From CAVVVS01 sp963751355 (GTDB lineage Bacteria; Bacteroidota; Ignavibacteria; Ignavibacteriales; Ignavibacteriaceae), in contig CAVVVS010000113.1 of the NCBI GenBank assembly GCA_963751355.1, positions 9,956 through 73,955 on the forward strand: a stretch of 64,000 bases of DNA. Reading direction: 5' to 3'. The notes below the pieces were generated by a model. That model had not been told where the DNA came from. It did no database searches and saw nothing but the letters and a program-made list of their open reading frames with translations. Both the position numbers and the translations under genes were made by a program. Positions 19,190-29,055 of the stretch are shown here, piece by piece. The first letter of the stretch is position 1. Each line of letters opens with the position of its first letter.

Positions 19190-19876
19190 TTATTTTATTT
19201 CAGAAAGTTTTTGAATTTTATCTGACTCAAATATATTTATTCCTTTTAAGTCTTTTTGTGCATTCTTTACCATTACCGACGCGACAGTGTCAGCGTTTAT
19301 AGCACGATATTTTTTTAATTTCCCTTGAAGCGTAAACCCAAGCAATTTCATAACAACCATACCAAATTTTTCGCCTAATCTGAATTCATTTCTTTTCCCG
19401 AGAAGCAGCGAAGGACGATAAATATTGATGGATTGATAATTTATTTTTTTAAGTTCTTCCTCGAGTTCCCCTTTTACCCTGTTATAAAATATCTTTGAAT
19501 ATTTATCCGCACCGAGGGAACTTACTAATGAAAAATGTTTAGCTCCATTTTCTAATCCGGTTTTTGCAAACTTCAAGGGATATTCAAAATCGACTTTTTT
19601 AAAATTTTCCTGGGTTCCTGCCTTTTTAATTGTTGTTCCCAGGCAGCAGAAAATATCGTCGGCTTCTACTAAATTGGATTGTTCCTCTAATTTATCAAAG
19701 TTGATTATGTACTTTTCAAGTTTTGGATTAGAAATATTTAATTTTCGCCTAAGGAAAATTTTAACTTTAGAATATGAGTCTTCATTCAGTAAATAATTTA
19801 GGCAAAGACCGCCGACTAGTCCGGTTGCCCCGGCTAACAATGCAGTTTTACCGATGTTTTTATTTATTGAATTCAT
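19190..19876 (-). CDS. NAD(P)-binding Rossmann-fold oxidoreductase (HTATIP2/NmrA-like)
   Basis: At 228 residues, the Rossmann glycine motif is AGATGLVGG near residue 15. DDIFCCLGTTIKKAG and FSLVSSLGADK...YNRVKGELEE reproduce the atypical short-chain dehydrogenase pattern, with the YxxxK-like pair present as YNRVK. The region RPSLLLGKRNEFRLGE matches the HTATIP2/CC3-type subgroup. Substrate is unknown. Its start codon follows the upstream stop directly (TAA then ATG on the minus strand), so it is translationally coupled to the YjjX-like gene. Confidence 0.82.
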   Translation of the reverse strand: MNSINKNIGKTALLAGATGLVGGLCLNYLLNEDSYSKVKIFLRRKLNISNPKLEKYIINFDKLEEQSNLVEADDIFCCLGTTIKKAGTQENFKKVDFEYPLKFAKTGLENGAKHFSLVSSLGADKYSKIFYNRVKGELEEELKKINYQSINIYRPSLLLGKRNEFRLGEKFGMVVMKLLGFTLQGKLKKYRAINADTVASVMVKNAQKDLKGINIFESDKIQKLSEIK

Positions 19877-20416
19877 TTAGTTACCGAAATATAAGTCCTT
19901 GTGAAGGAAAGGAATTATGGCTGTTATTAATCCCGGGACATAAAGTTCCTTCCTATCCATAATACCGTTAGTAAAATAACCTATTGCGCCGCCGTCCTGC
20001 TTGGTGTTATTTTCACCGGTCAATTTATCTATTACATCACCGAGCTCAATTCCCTTTAATAATTTATCATTAATCGTTTTTGGTAATTCAAAAAGAGGTG
20101 AGGTTCCGTAACCTGCTTTCCCTTGATTATCGATAATACAAATAAAGCCGAGAGTAAACCATATATTATAAAATTCAACAAGCCCGCCTTCTATTCCCAC
20201 AAAAAAATCGGCATTGAGATTTTCGTTTTCATTTTTATGTTTTAGTGCTTTGGCTCTATTTTTTGCACCCTCCGGTGTTTCACTGTTTACAGGCTGAGCA
20301 GATACCCCGGATTCAACATTTAGACCGACAACTTCGAATTTATCAAAGTACTTACCAAAGGCCTCTCTCACGGCATCAATTTTTACGGGGTTTTTTGATC
20401 CTACCAATATCTTCAT
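19877..20416 (-). CDS. yjjX: Inosine/xanthosine triphosphatase, YjjX/DUF84 family
   Basis: The protein hydrolyses non-canonical purine triphosphates such as ITP/XTP, keeping them out of nucleic acids. I place the start at the ATG at 20416, giving 179 residues beginning MKILVGSKNPVKIDAVREAF, the family start; a longer frame exists upstream but its 27 extra residues look non-coding. Conserved segments NSETPEGAKNRA, FFVGIEGGLVE and KQDGGAIGYFTNGIMDR are all present. It leads a three-gene minus-strand run. The short spacing argues for co-transcription with the two genes that follow. Confidence 0.9.
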   Translation of the reverse strand: MKILVGSKNPVKIDAVREAFGKYFDKFEVVGLNVESGVSAQPVNSETPEGAKNRAKALKHKNENENLNADFFVGIEGGLVEFYNIWFTLGFICIIDNQGKAGYGTSPLFELPKTINDKLLKGIELGDVIDKLTGENNTKQDGGAIGYFTNGIMDRKELYVPGLITAIIPFLHKDLYFGN

Positions 20417-20949
20417 TGAAATACTGCAAAAATTTGTGAAACAAAATAAAATTTTAAAACCGGGTTTTTCAGAATAATTCCCGTTCTTGCAAAGCATGAA
20501 GATAATTTATTTTTTTTTAATATAAAACCTATCATATTACAGGATATAAAGGAATTCCGGCAATCATAATAGTGAAATTATATTCATAAGGTAAGTATAA
20601 CGGTGAAATGGAAAGCAATATAAAAGGATTTCTAAAAAATAATTCGATTTTTAAAAATGGATTTTTCTAAGTTTTAATTCGCCTTCGTCTTATTGAACTT
20701 CGGCGGATGAGAGTGCTTGGGTAAAATTCCCTGCCGCTTTCGTCGAGGTAGTTCATTATTATTCTGGTCGGAAAATAAGTTTCTTTGAAAAGAAAAAAAA
20801 TCTCCTCATTTCGAGGAGATTAAATGATTAGTTCTTTTGAATATCAATACTAAAATCAATTTACCAACATATCTGCAATAAAAAATTAACAATCATCAAG
20901 ACTTTACAACTAAAAAATATTGGAATCATTTTATAAAAGCTTAACGTAT
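20417..20949. other. Intergenic region, 533 bp
   Basis: This region lies between the YjjX-like promoter and the end of the DUF427 gene. It contains the strong minus-strand terminator at 20791-20821. A GC-richer patch (about 20670-20760) reads on the minus strand as a 29-codon frame from the ATG at 20756, ending in an arginine-rich tail; I cannot tell whether it is translated or is the trace of a repeat element. Confidence 0.45.
20791..20821 (-). terminator. Rho-independent terminator after the DUF427 gene
   Basis: On the minus strand AATCTCCTC pairs with GAGGAGATT around a 5-base loop (stem 20799-20807 / 20813-20821), followed directly by eight T (A-run 20793-20800 on the plus strand). It lies ~130 bases past the DUF427 stop and would end the hydrolase-DUF427 transcript. 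Confidence 0.88.
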
Positions 20950-21234
20950 TTATTCTTCAATATCTACTGCAGGCGAAAATGCGATATAATCTTTAATTTT
21001 ATCGATTTCTTTTGTAGGCTGTGGAAAATACCATGCTGCGTTCCAGTTTACCTTGTCGTTTACTGCAATATTGTAAAAATTTGCTGTTCCTTTGTGTTGG
21101 TCAACAAAATGGGTATAACTCTTTTTGAAGAATTCTTTTTTCATCGAACTCGGCGGAAAATAGCTTTGTCCATCAACTTCCTTTATTTTTTTACTTTCCG
21201 CAACTACCTCTCCGTTCCAAATAGCTTTAGCCAT
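20950..21234 (-). CDS. DUF427 domain protein
   Basis: This 94-residue protein contains the full DUF427 pattern: AIWNGEVVAES at the start, YFPPSSMKKEFFKKS, a central KGTANFYNI and WNAAWYFPQPTKE, then IKDYIAFSP. The family is small, all-beta, widespread and of unknown function. The ribosome site AAGGAG precedes the ATG. The gene begins 20 bases after the secreted hydrolase stop and shares its terminator, so they are probably one transcript, although a functional link is not obvious. Confidence 0.9.
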   Translation of the reverse strand: MAKAIWNGEVVAESKKIKEVDGQSYFPPSSMKKEFFKKSYTHFVDQHKGTANFYNIAVNDKVNWNAAWYFPQPTKEIDKIKDYIAFSPAVDIEE

Positions 21235-21254
21235 ATATAAAATCTCCTTTAATG

Positions 21255-24200
21255 TTATTTTAAAAATATCATTGTTTTTGTAAGGCTTTTGCCGTTAAAG
21301 GTAACGCGGTAAAAATATATTCCAGAAGCTAATTCTAAAACATTATATCTAATTGTGTGAAATCCAGCTTGCATCCATCTATTATTTACCGTACTAACCT
21401 TTCTACCCAAAATATCAAAAACCTCCAAAATAACAAGTCCACTTTTGGGTATAAGAAACGAAATCACAGTTTCTGGATTAAAAGGATTCGGGTAGTTCTG
21501 GTAAAGCTTAAAATCTTTAGGACTTGCATGCCGTAGTTGAGCGATATGCGTTATATCACTATTCTTTTTAGCTATTCGAAGGTCAGAAAAATATATTTCC
21601 CCGGATTGTTTAGAATCTTTCACATCTGTCAATTGAAAACTGTCAGTTCTATAAAGCGGAAAATCCAATACCCCGTTTCCTATCCACTTCCCGACAGTTG
21701 ACGGATCTGATAGATTCCATTCGATTAGTTTCCATCCGTACCAATCGATAGGCATCCAGGTTGAAACTTCATGGTTTAACCAGTTTGTCCCGTCGCCTTC
21801 ATCTAGCGCAAATCGGAATTTATTCAAACTGGAATCACCCCAGATATAAACCTGCAGAATATATGAAGTATCAAAAACCACATCGCGCGGAGGTCCTTCA
21901 TAGAGATATTCGCGCAGCAGACGATCGGAACTTGAAGGATCCCATTGGTAAGAAATATATGCTGATTGATTGACATTAATTCCCGGTAAATAAAAATTGT
22001 AATCATATCCAAAATAAGTCCCCGAGTCTACTATTCCCCGCGTTGAACCACTATATTCTGGCTGTTTCCAGTATCCTTCGGTAGAGAAATTATCTATTCC
22101 GTTGATAGATTTGTAATTCAAATTATTTGTAGTGAAGGATGTACTGTATTCCTCCGTCATTTTGTTGCCCGATAAATCCGTTAGATTATCAATGGTTAAT
22201 TGATAATTTCGTGAGGGGATGAAAAAGTTCAAGGGTTTTATGCATAAAATTGTTTTTCCGGTTTCTGCGGAATAAAAAATATTTTTTTCTATCGTTGTGC
22301 CATTGTCCGATAACACTACATTATTATCATTCATTAGGGAAGACTCTACGGTCTCATCAAAAACAATTCTTATGATATCATCGACATCAAAATTATTTAC
22401 TTCTCCGTTTCCTTGCGGATAACTATGAATAACCACCGGTCCGGTTATATCTTTCTCGACAGTTCTAAAATTTAATATGAAATCATCTCCCTCTATTCCG
22501 TCGCCGTTACCGTCTAGTGTTCTGCCGTTTATATCATGTGCCAATGAATTAATTTTGAGTGAATAGGCAGTATCATATAAAAGATTATCGAGGAAGTGAA
22601 TTGACAGTGTTGTATTGTCATCCGACCAGGTAAAGTTTTTAACCAAGACAAAAGGAGTAATGGAAAACGAATTGATGAATCTATTTACATCCATTGTTTT
22701 TGAAAAATTTATTTGAACCGGGGAGTTAATATTGATTATTTGGTTTTGGGCCGGTACCGAAGATTTAATAGTCGGTGCAAATGACGGAAGTGTATCCGTA
22801 GCGACCATGTTTGAAATGAGCGATTCATTCCAGAATCTATCAAGCATAGTTGCAACGTATTGGTATTTCCCATTAAAATCCTGATAGCCGTTGAATTGCT
22901 GATCAATTGTAAAATTTTTATCATTGAAATAAATCCCTATTATTTCTGTCGAGTCGGTATTTATTTTTTCGGTAGGGGACCGGTAAACAGCAAACCATTG
23001 ATTCTCATTTATTGTTGACGGAGGCGTAACAGAAATTTGATAATTTAATGAATCAATTTTTGTGATATTTATGTTTGGAGCATCCGGGATAATATAGTTG
23101 GTCTGATTTATACTTCTTATTTTAGTTTTCATTTGGAAGAATACTTTTGCTGCTGTTTGCCAGTAATGATGAGATTCCCAGCTCCCGTAACTAAAAAACT
23201 GAAAACCATCTACCCAACTTACTGTTCTGCACGCGTTTACTATTTCTATATGGTTATCCCAAATATTATTTTCGTCAAGCTGGTAAGAAGGAGGACCGAC
23301 AGAAAAAAACCGGCCCTCGGAAATCCCTTTTTGAATGAATGATCCCCAGCATTCCGGGCATCCGTTTACCAGCATACTGAGGAAACCTGTCCCGGTCGTC
23401 CAATGATAATGCATCGGGGTAAGCTGCTCGATATAACCTTCATTAAACCACAGAGCAGCATCCTGGAAAACTGAGCCATACCCCTGCCAGCTGCTCCAGT
23501 TATATTTTCCCAATGCGGCAGCAGATAGTCTAACCCAGGGTTTTACCGCTTGAATTGTATCGTGAAGTGTCTTAACAAACTCAGTCACAGAACTGCGCCA
23601 CCAATCTTCCCAGCTATTAAATCCTCCGGGTACACCTTCACTGTAGGGATGCTCTGCATCGTATAGATACCGGTTTGCCGCATTAATATTTAATTCTTCT
23701 ATTTGTTCGCCGGTTATTTGACCATCCAATAATTTCTGCTCACTTTGTAGTTTTGCAAACTGCTTAGATACCGTACTATTTGTGTATTCGTTCCAGCGGA
23801 TATAATCAAGATGTAAACCGTCTATATCGTATTTATTAACTACTTCCATTGCTACTTTTATTAAATAATTCCTAACCGCCTGCATTCCCGGGGAAAGGGC
23901 CATATGATCTGTCATAGGATTTCCGTATTTATCCCGACAAATCCATTCAGGGTGTTCACGGGCAGGTGCACCGCTGACAGTACTAGCTGCTGCAAAAACG
24001 TTAAACCACGCATGTATCTCAAGTCCCCTTTTATGAGCTTCTTCAACGGCGTAGGCGAAAGGATCAAACCCTGGAAATGAAGAACCGGCGTATGAACCCC
24101 ATGGTTCGTATGATGAATTGTAATATGCGGTTCCGGATTGTCTCACCTGCCACAATACGGAAGTCATATTGGCGGCTTTATGTTCATCAAGTATCTTACG

Positions 24201-24353
24201 AATTCGGGCTTTGTTTTCTTCTATCGAACTGGCCGGCGAAATATATTCCCAGGTAACTACCCAGGATGCTCTAAATTCCGTATTATTTTTTTGAGCTAAA
24301 AGTGTTGTTGATATGAAAAAAAATATAAATATTAAGAAGGTATTTCGATTCAT
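21255..24353 (-). CDS. Secreted GHL10-family glycoside hydrolase-like protein with T9SS sorting domain
   Basis: I start at the ATG at 24353 (1032 residues) because the longer frame needs a TTG. A signal peptide ends at LLAQ. Residues ~20-410 match the GHL10/DUF187 TIM barrel: FRASWVVTWEYI, VLWQVRQSGTAYY, GLEIHAWFNVF, DGLHLDYIRWNEY and LSAAALGKYN. Then come an FN3-like segment, two Big_5-like Ig domains (SSVPAQNQIININSPVQINF; SYPQGNGEVNNF), a beta-rich carbohydrate-binding-like region, and the C-terminal sorting domain LYQNYPNPFNPETVISFLIP. It probably acts outside the cell on a glucosaminyl or similar polymer, but the substrate is unknown. Confidence 0.88.
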   Translation of the reverse strand: MNRNTFLIFIFFFISTTLLAQKNNTEFRASWVVTWEYISPASSIEENKARIRKILDEHKAANMTSVLWQVRQSGTAYYNSSYEPWGSYAGSSFPGFDPFAYAVEEAHKRGLEIHAWFNVFAAASTVSGAPAREHPEWICRDKYGNPMTDHMALSPGMQAVRNYLIKVAMEVVNKYDIDGLHLDYIRWNEYTNSTVSKQFAKLQSEQKLLDGQITGEQIEELNINAANRYLYDAEHPYSEGVPGGFNSWEDWWRSSVTEFVKTLHDTIQAVKPWVRLSAAALGKYNWSSWQGYGSVFQDAALWFNEGYIEQLTPMHYHWTTGTGFLSMLVNGCPECWGSFIQKGISEGRFFSVGPPSYQLDENNIWDNHIEIVNACRTVSWVDGFQFFSYGSWESHHYWQTAAKVFFQMKTKIRSINQTNYIIPDAPNINITKIDSLNYQISVTPPSTINENQWFAVYRSPTEKINTDSTEIIGIYFNDKNFTIDQQFNGYQDFNGKYQYVATMLDRFWNESLISNMVATDTLPSFAPTIKSSVPAQNQIININSPVQINFSKTMDVNRFINSFSITPFVLVKNFTWSDDNTTLSIHFLDNLLYDTAYSLKINSLAHDINGRTLDGNGDGIEGDDFILNFRTVEKDITGPVVIHSYPQGNGEVNNFDVDDIIRIVFDETVESSLMNDNNVVLSDNGTTIEKNIFYSAETGKTILCIKPLNFFIPSRNYQLTIDNLTDLSGNKMTEEYSTSFTTNNLNYKSINGIDNFSTEGYWKQPEYSGSTRGIVDSGTYFGYDYNFYLPGINVNQSAYISYQWDPSSSDRLLREYLYEGPPRDVVFDTSYILQVYIWGDSSLNKFRFALDEGDGTNWLNHEVSTWMPIDWYGWKLIEWNLSDPSTVGKWIGNGVLDFPLYRTDSFQLTDVKDSKQSGEIYFSDLRIAKKNSDITHIAQLRHASPKDFKLYQNYPNPFNPETVISFLIPKSGLVILEVFDILGRKVSTVNNRWMQAGFHTIRYNVLELASGIYFYRVTFNGKSLTKTMIFLK

Positions 24354-24759
24354 TTTCCCCAAAAATTATTATCTGTATTTAATGTAATATAATTATTTCA
24401 AATAGTCAGTAAAAAAGAAATTTAACAGGATGTAGTTTTTCCTGTTGAATTTAGAACTAACATTCACAATTTTTAACGCAGGTAAATTCTGAGAAAATTC
24501 AAAAATACTAAATTGAGAAATATTTGGGCTTTGAAAATATAATCTTTATAAAAAGCAAATTATATGTTCCGGAAAAGAACCTGGGTTTTATATTGTTTAC
24601 ATTCGGGTTGTCTCGCAGTAACGGATCATTATTTAACGGAACTCGATTCACCCGGTTGTTTTGAACTTTAATTAAATATCCGGAAAAAAGTTTAAAATTC
24701 GAGCTTCAGTAGGAAAATCAAAAGCTGATCAAACTTACGGTTACATACAAAAAAATTAC
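24354..24759. other. Divergent intergenic region, 406 bp
   Basis: This lies between the divergently read hydrolase and sensor-kinase genes, so both promoters should be here. A 7-bp hairpin (AACAGGA 24424-24430 / TCCTGTT 24440-24446) is visible. I did not find the CTACCTA-type palindrome seen after the response regulators. Confidence 0.45.
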
Positions 24760-27700
24760 ATGATAATGAAGCAAAAGGATTCATTCTCAAATACTTATCG
24801 CTTATCTAAAAATCTTGTCGATAAATTATTCTTCTTAATAATTATTTGGGCATGTTTAGTATTCACTACTGAATTATCTGCCCAAATGATAGATATGAAC
24901 TTTGGGCATATTATGAGCGATAAAGGACTATCGCAAAATACCATTCATTCAATACTTCAGGATAAAGAAGGGTTTCTCTGGTTTGCTACGGAAGACGGGC
25001 TTGATAAATATGACGGATATGAATTTACTGTTTACAAAAACAATCCACATCTGAAAAATACTATTTCCGATAATTTTATCTGGACGATCTATGAAGATAG
25101 GGAAGGAACTCTTTGGATAGGAACAAACAGCGGGGGTTTAAGCAGGTACAATAGAGACACGGAACAATTTGTCAATTATAAAAACAATCCGGCTGATTCT
25201 ACCAGTCTGAGTAATAATAATGTTAGAGCAATATTTGAAGACAAAGACGGCGCGCTTTGGATTGGCACCGAAGGCGGCGGTTTGAATAAATATAATGAAG
25301 TGAATGATACATTTGAACATTACCGCCATGATCCGGAAGATCCCTACAGCCTCAATAACGATGTTATACTTTGTATTTATCAAGATCATGAGGGAACGAT
25401 TTGGATCGGCACCGACGGCGGACTGGATAAATTTGATAAGTTAACAGGAAGGTTCGAAAGCTTTGTACATAAAAAAAATAATTCCTCAAGTATAAGTAGT
25501 AATATTGTCTTCTCTTTATATGAAGATTATGACGGTAATTTTTGGGTGGGTACTCTCGATGGATTCAACTTATTCGACAGAAATAAAAAGAAATTTAAGA
25601 GATATTACAGTAATACGGACATATCAAGCAATCTTGATAACGGTAGAATAAATTCGATATTGGAAGATAAAACCGGTAAACTTTGGGTTGCAACGGGTGG
25701 AGGATTATACCAATTCAATAAAATTTCAAAAAAATTCATTAGCTTGAGCCAATTAGGTTCTCACACTACGAGTTTAAGTAATAATAATATCCTTTCTCTC
25801 TATGAAGATAATTCCGGGATCATATGGGTGGGTACCGCCGAAGGAGGGATAATCAAATTTGACCGGGAAAGAATGAAATTCAGGCATTACCAGCACGATC
25901 CCGCTAATCCAAACAGTTTAAGTTATAACACCGTTCGCTCTATTTATCAGGATAAATCGGGCTTACTTTGGATTGGTACATTAGGTGGAGGACTTAACAG
26001 ATTTGATAGAAGAAATAATCATTACACTCATTATCTTCACCGTACTGACAAAACACACAGTTTAAGCGATAACTCGGTTACTGCTATCTTTCGAGATAGT
26101 TACGGAACGTTATGGGTAGGAACATGGAGTGGAGGATTGAATAAAATGACTAAGTACTCCGATAGTTCACCTGAGTTTACCGAATTTACTCATTATATAC
26201 ATGATGATTCCAATCCGCATAGTATAAGCAATAATATTGTGCAATCTATTTATGAAGATTCTCAAGGAAGGTTCTGGATAGGGACAGGATTAGGTTTAGA
26301 CATACTGGATAGAAGCACTGGTAATTTTTATAATTTTGTAAACAATCCGCATAATTCGAATAGCTTAAGCGATAACCAGGTACAATCATGTATAATAGAA
26401 GATGAGGAAGGTAACCTATGGATTGGTACATGGAACGGATTAAATAAAATAGCCCTTTCCACTGTTCCCCAAAGTCCTCCATATGGAAAATTAAAATTTC
26501 AACGATTTACTCATGATCCGGATAGTCCTTCAAGTTTAAGTGATAATAGAATAATTTCAATACATGAAGATAAGCAGGGTAATTTGTGGCTCGGCACCTA
26601 CGGCGGAGGATTAAATGAACTAGCTGCTGATCAAAAAAATGTAAATCCTAAAAATGCAAAGTTCATACATTATTTTGCCAAAGACGGCTTAGCTAGCAAT
26701 ATTGTTTATGGTATTTTAGGTGATGAACTCGGTAATTTGTGGGTTAGCACCGATAACGGGTTATCGAAATTTAATCCCAATTCAAGAACTTTTAGAAATT
26801 ATTATCAAAGCGATGGATTACAGGGCAACCAATTTTATTGGGGTGCAAGTTTTAAAGGTAAAAATGATGAATTGTTCTTCGGGGGAACTAACGGAGTTAA
26901 TGCTTTTTATCCCTCTAGTCTAAAGGATAATAAACACATTCCTCCTATCGTTATTACTGATCTTCAAATATTCAATCAACCCGTAAAAATCGGGGCAAAA
27001 AAATCTCCGTTAAAAAAGTCAATTACCGAGACGCATAATCTTCAATTAAGCTACAGTCAAAATGTGTTTTCATTCGAATTTGCCGCACTCGATTTCACCG
27101 CAACTAATAAAAATCAATATAAGTATATGATGGAAGGATTCGATAAAAACTGGATTTCGGCAGGGAATAGACGATATGTAACATATACAAATTTGGACCC
27201 GGGGACATATACTTTTAAGGTTATTGGTTCTAATAATGACGGAGTTTGGAATACCAAAGGTACCTCGATAAATGTTACAATTCTTCCACCGTTTTGGAAA
27301 ACATGGTGGTTTATTTTAACATCTTTGTTGCTTATCGGAGGAATAATAGTTGCTTTTATCACATCAAGGGTTAGGAATCTTCTTGCTATTGAAAGATTCA
27401 GAATTAAATTAGCCGCAGATCTGCATGACAATATCGGATCAAGTTTAACCGAGATATCAATTTTAAGCGAAGTGATATCGAAAAAATTAATTTCTGAAGA
27501 TCCGGGCATTAAAAAGAATCTGAAAATGATAAGCAATAGTTCACGAAATTTGATAGATAATATGAGTGATATTGTTTGGCTTGTTAATCCGAAGCGGGAT
27601 TCTCTTTACGATTTAATATTGAGATTAAGAGACACTTATAGCGAATTATCATCTTACACCAGTATATCTTTTAGATCCGAAAATTTAAAATCACTCGAAA

Positions 27701-27999
27701 AAGTTTCACTTTCTATGGAACATCGTCAGCATCTTTATTTGATTTTCAAAGAAGGAATAAATAACTGTATTACACACAGCGGATGCAGCGAGATATCCCT
27801 GGATGCATTTGTGAAGGGGAAAAGATTGGAAATGCTCTTGAAAGATAACGGTGCCGGATTTGATATAGGTACAGTGGAAAATAACGGAAACGGGTTAGAA
27901 AATATTAAACATAGAGCAAAATTAATAGGTGGAGATTTATTTATAAAATCGAAACCCGGTGAAGGAACAACAATTCAGTTTGTAGGCAATATCCTTTGA
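24760..27999 (+). CDS. Periplasmic beta-propeller sensor histidine kinase (split HTCS-type)
   Basis: At 1079 residues, an N-terminal hydrophobic segment ending TELSAQ (about residue 42) exports the sensor. Residues ~50-730 hold about 14 propeller repeats of ~45 residues with the LWIGT motif (Reg_prop), forming two propellers; then a Y_Y_Y domain (about 750-840), one membrane helix (WWFILTSLLLIGGIIVAFI) and a HisKA_3 kinase with the histidine in DLHDNIGSSLTE near 889 and ATP lid DNGAGFD...NGLENI. Classic Bacteroides HTCS proteins also carry REC and AraC parts; this one stops after the kinase, and two LuxR regulators follow. Confidence 0.92.
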   Translation: MIMKQKDSFSNTYRLSKNLVDKLFFLIIIWACLVFTTELSAQMIDMNFGHIMSDKGLSQNTIHSILQDKEGFLWFATEDGLDKYDGYEFTVYKNNPHLKNTISDNFIWTIYEDREGTLWIGTNSGGLSRYNRDTEQFVNYKNNPADSTSLSNNNVRAIFEDKDGALWIGTEGGGLNKYNEVNDTFEHYRHDPEDPYSLNNDVILCIYQDHEGTIWIGTDGGLDKFDKLTGRFESFVHKKNNSSSISSNIVFSLYEDYDGNFWVGTLDGFNLFDRNKKKFKRYYSNTDISSNLDNGRINSILEDKTGKLWVATGGGLYQFNKISKKFISLSQLGSHTTSLSNNNILSLYEDNSGIIWVGTAEGGIIKFDRERMKFRHYQHDPANPNSLSYNTVRSIYQDKSGLLWIGTLGGGLNRFDRRNNHYTHYLHRTDKTHSLSDNSVTAIFRDSYGTLWVGTWSGGLNKMTKYSDSSPEFTEFTHYIHDDSNPHSISNNIVQSIYEDSQGRFWIGTGLGLDILDRSTGNFYNFVNNPHNSNSLSDNQVQSCIIEDEEGNLWIGTWNGLNKIALSTVPQSPPYGKLKFQRFTHDPDSPSSLSDNRIISIHEDKQGNLWLGTYGGGLNELAADQKNVNPKNAKFIHYFAKDGLASNIVYGILGDELGNLWVSTDNGLSKFNPNSRTFRNYYQSDGLQGNQFYWGASFKGKNDELFFGGTNGVNAFYPSSLKDNKHIPPIVITDLQIFNQPVKIGAKKSPLKKSITETHNLQLSYSQNVFSFEFAALDFTATNKNQYKYMMEGFDKNWISAGNRRYVTYTNLDPGTYTFKVIGSNNDGVWNTKGTSINVTILPPFWKTWWFILTSLLLIGGIIVAFITSRVRNLLAIERFRIKLAADLHDNIGSSLTEISILSEVISKKLISEDPGIKKNLKMISNSSRNLIDNMSDIVWLVNPKRDSLYDLILRLRDTYSELSSYTSISFRSENLKSLEKVSLSMEHRQHLYLIFKEGINNCITHSGCSEISLDAFVKGKRLEMLLKDNGAGFDIGTVENNGNGLENIKHRAKLIGGDLFIKSKPGEGTTIQFVGNIL

Positions 28000-28416
28000 C
28001 TATTAAACTCCCCATTATCTGAACAGTATGGTATGATCAATCATATCCATATTTTATATTAAAAATTATCGAAGCATAATTGTATTTATGTTTTCATTTT
28101 GGTTGACGGCACATTCCTTTGTGTTTTTACTGTACTAAGAATGTTTAGTAGTACAGTTGATTTGCCAAATTTGTTAACCGTTTTATTTTTAACTAAAAAT
28201 ACTCAAAATCATATCATTACTATCAATACTTTGAATTTACATTCCGGGAATTTCTGTACCGGTCTTCGATTGCTAATCGGAACATTCGCAGTTAAGGAAA
28301 TATTGGCAGAATTTAATATCATATCTTTGACTAAGCAATTATAGATGACGGAATAACTATGATACGGAAAAATTTATCAAATTCTCGTATATTGCAGTTA
28401 AATTTGGAGAGCAATT
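28000..28416. other. Intergenic region upstream of the first response regulator
   Basis: At 417 bp it contains an inverted repeat TACTAA (28133-28138) / TTAGTA (28145-28150), nested in ACTGTAC / GTACAGT flanks, plus the short palindrome ATTCCGGGAAT near 28230. A frame of 81 codons crosses the region but is low-complexity and lacks a good ribosome site. The inverted repeat differs from the CTACCTA palindrome, so the first regulator gene may be controlled differently. Confidence 0.45.
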
Positions 28417-29055
28417 ATGATCAGTGTAGTTGTAGTTGAAGATAATGATGCTATACGAGAAGGATTAAAAATATTAATCGACGGAACAGAAGATTATAAA
28501 TGCATCGGCGCTTTTTCCAATTGTGAATCAATGCTGAAGAATCTGGGTAAGTTAAATCCCGATGTTTTGCTAATGGATATCGGGCTGCCGGGGATGAACG
28601 GTGTTGAAGGCATCAAGCGTGCTAAAGCGATACTTTCCGAGTTAACAATCCTAGTACTTACCGTATATGAAGAAAACGACCTGGTATTTGATGCAATTTG
28701 CGCCGGTGCCTGTGGTTATTTAGTAAAAAAAACACCGCCTGCACGGCTGCTTGAAGCTATTCAAGAAGCATATAAAGGTGGGGCTCCGATGAGTTCGAAT
28801 ATTGCCCGGAAGGTGATCGATTTTTTCCAACAAAAGAAACAAGTCTCACCCCAGAAGCCCCAAAACCTTTTAACACCAAGGGAAAAAGAAATATTAAGCG
28901 GATTGGTTGAGGGAAACAGTTTTAAAGCAATTGCCGATTCACTTTTTATCAGTATAGAGACGGTGAGGTTTCATTTTAGGAATATTTACAAAAAACTTCA
29001 TGTTCATTCACAGTCGGAGGCTGTGGCAAAAGCAATTAAAGAAGGGCTTATTTAA
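28417..29055 (+). CDS. LuxR/NarL-family response regulator, copy 1
   Basis: At 212 residues, the receiver domain (1-120) has the acidic pair EDND, phosphoacceptor Asp54 in LLMDIGLPGMNG, the conserved Thr of LTVYEEND and Lys in YLVKKTPP. The HTH domain (about 148-212) begins LTPREKEILSGL and has FKAIADSLFISIETVRFHFRNI. It should be phosphorylated by the upstream sensor kinase and activate transcription. It is about 85 % identical by hand count (about 31 differences, no gaps) to the second copy, with an almost unchanged HTH, so both probably recognise the same DNA. Confidence 0.94.
   Translation: MISVVVVEDNDAIREGLKILIDGTEDYKCIGAFSNCESMLKNLGKLNPDVLLMDIGLPGMNGVEGIKRAKAILSELTILVLTVYEENDLVFDAICAGACGYLVKKTPPARLLEAIQEAYKGGAPMSSNIARKVIDFFQQKKQVSPQKPQNLLTPREKEILSGLVEGNSFKAIADSLFISIETVRFHFRNIYKKLHVHSQSEAVAKAIKEGLI

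Noticed and set aside
20920..21240. 106-codon plus-strand frame
   Set aside because: Antisense shadow of the DUF427 gene, which has clear family motifs on the minus strand.
28099..28344. 81-codon plus-strand frame between the kinase and first regulator
   Set aside because: Low-complexity Leu/Asn/Thr composition, no ribosome site, no motif, and it overlaps palindromic regulatory DNA.
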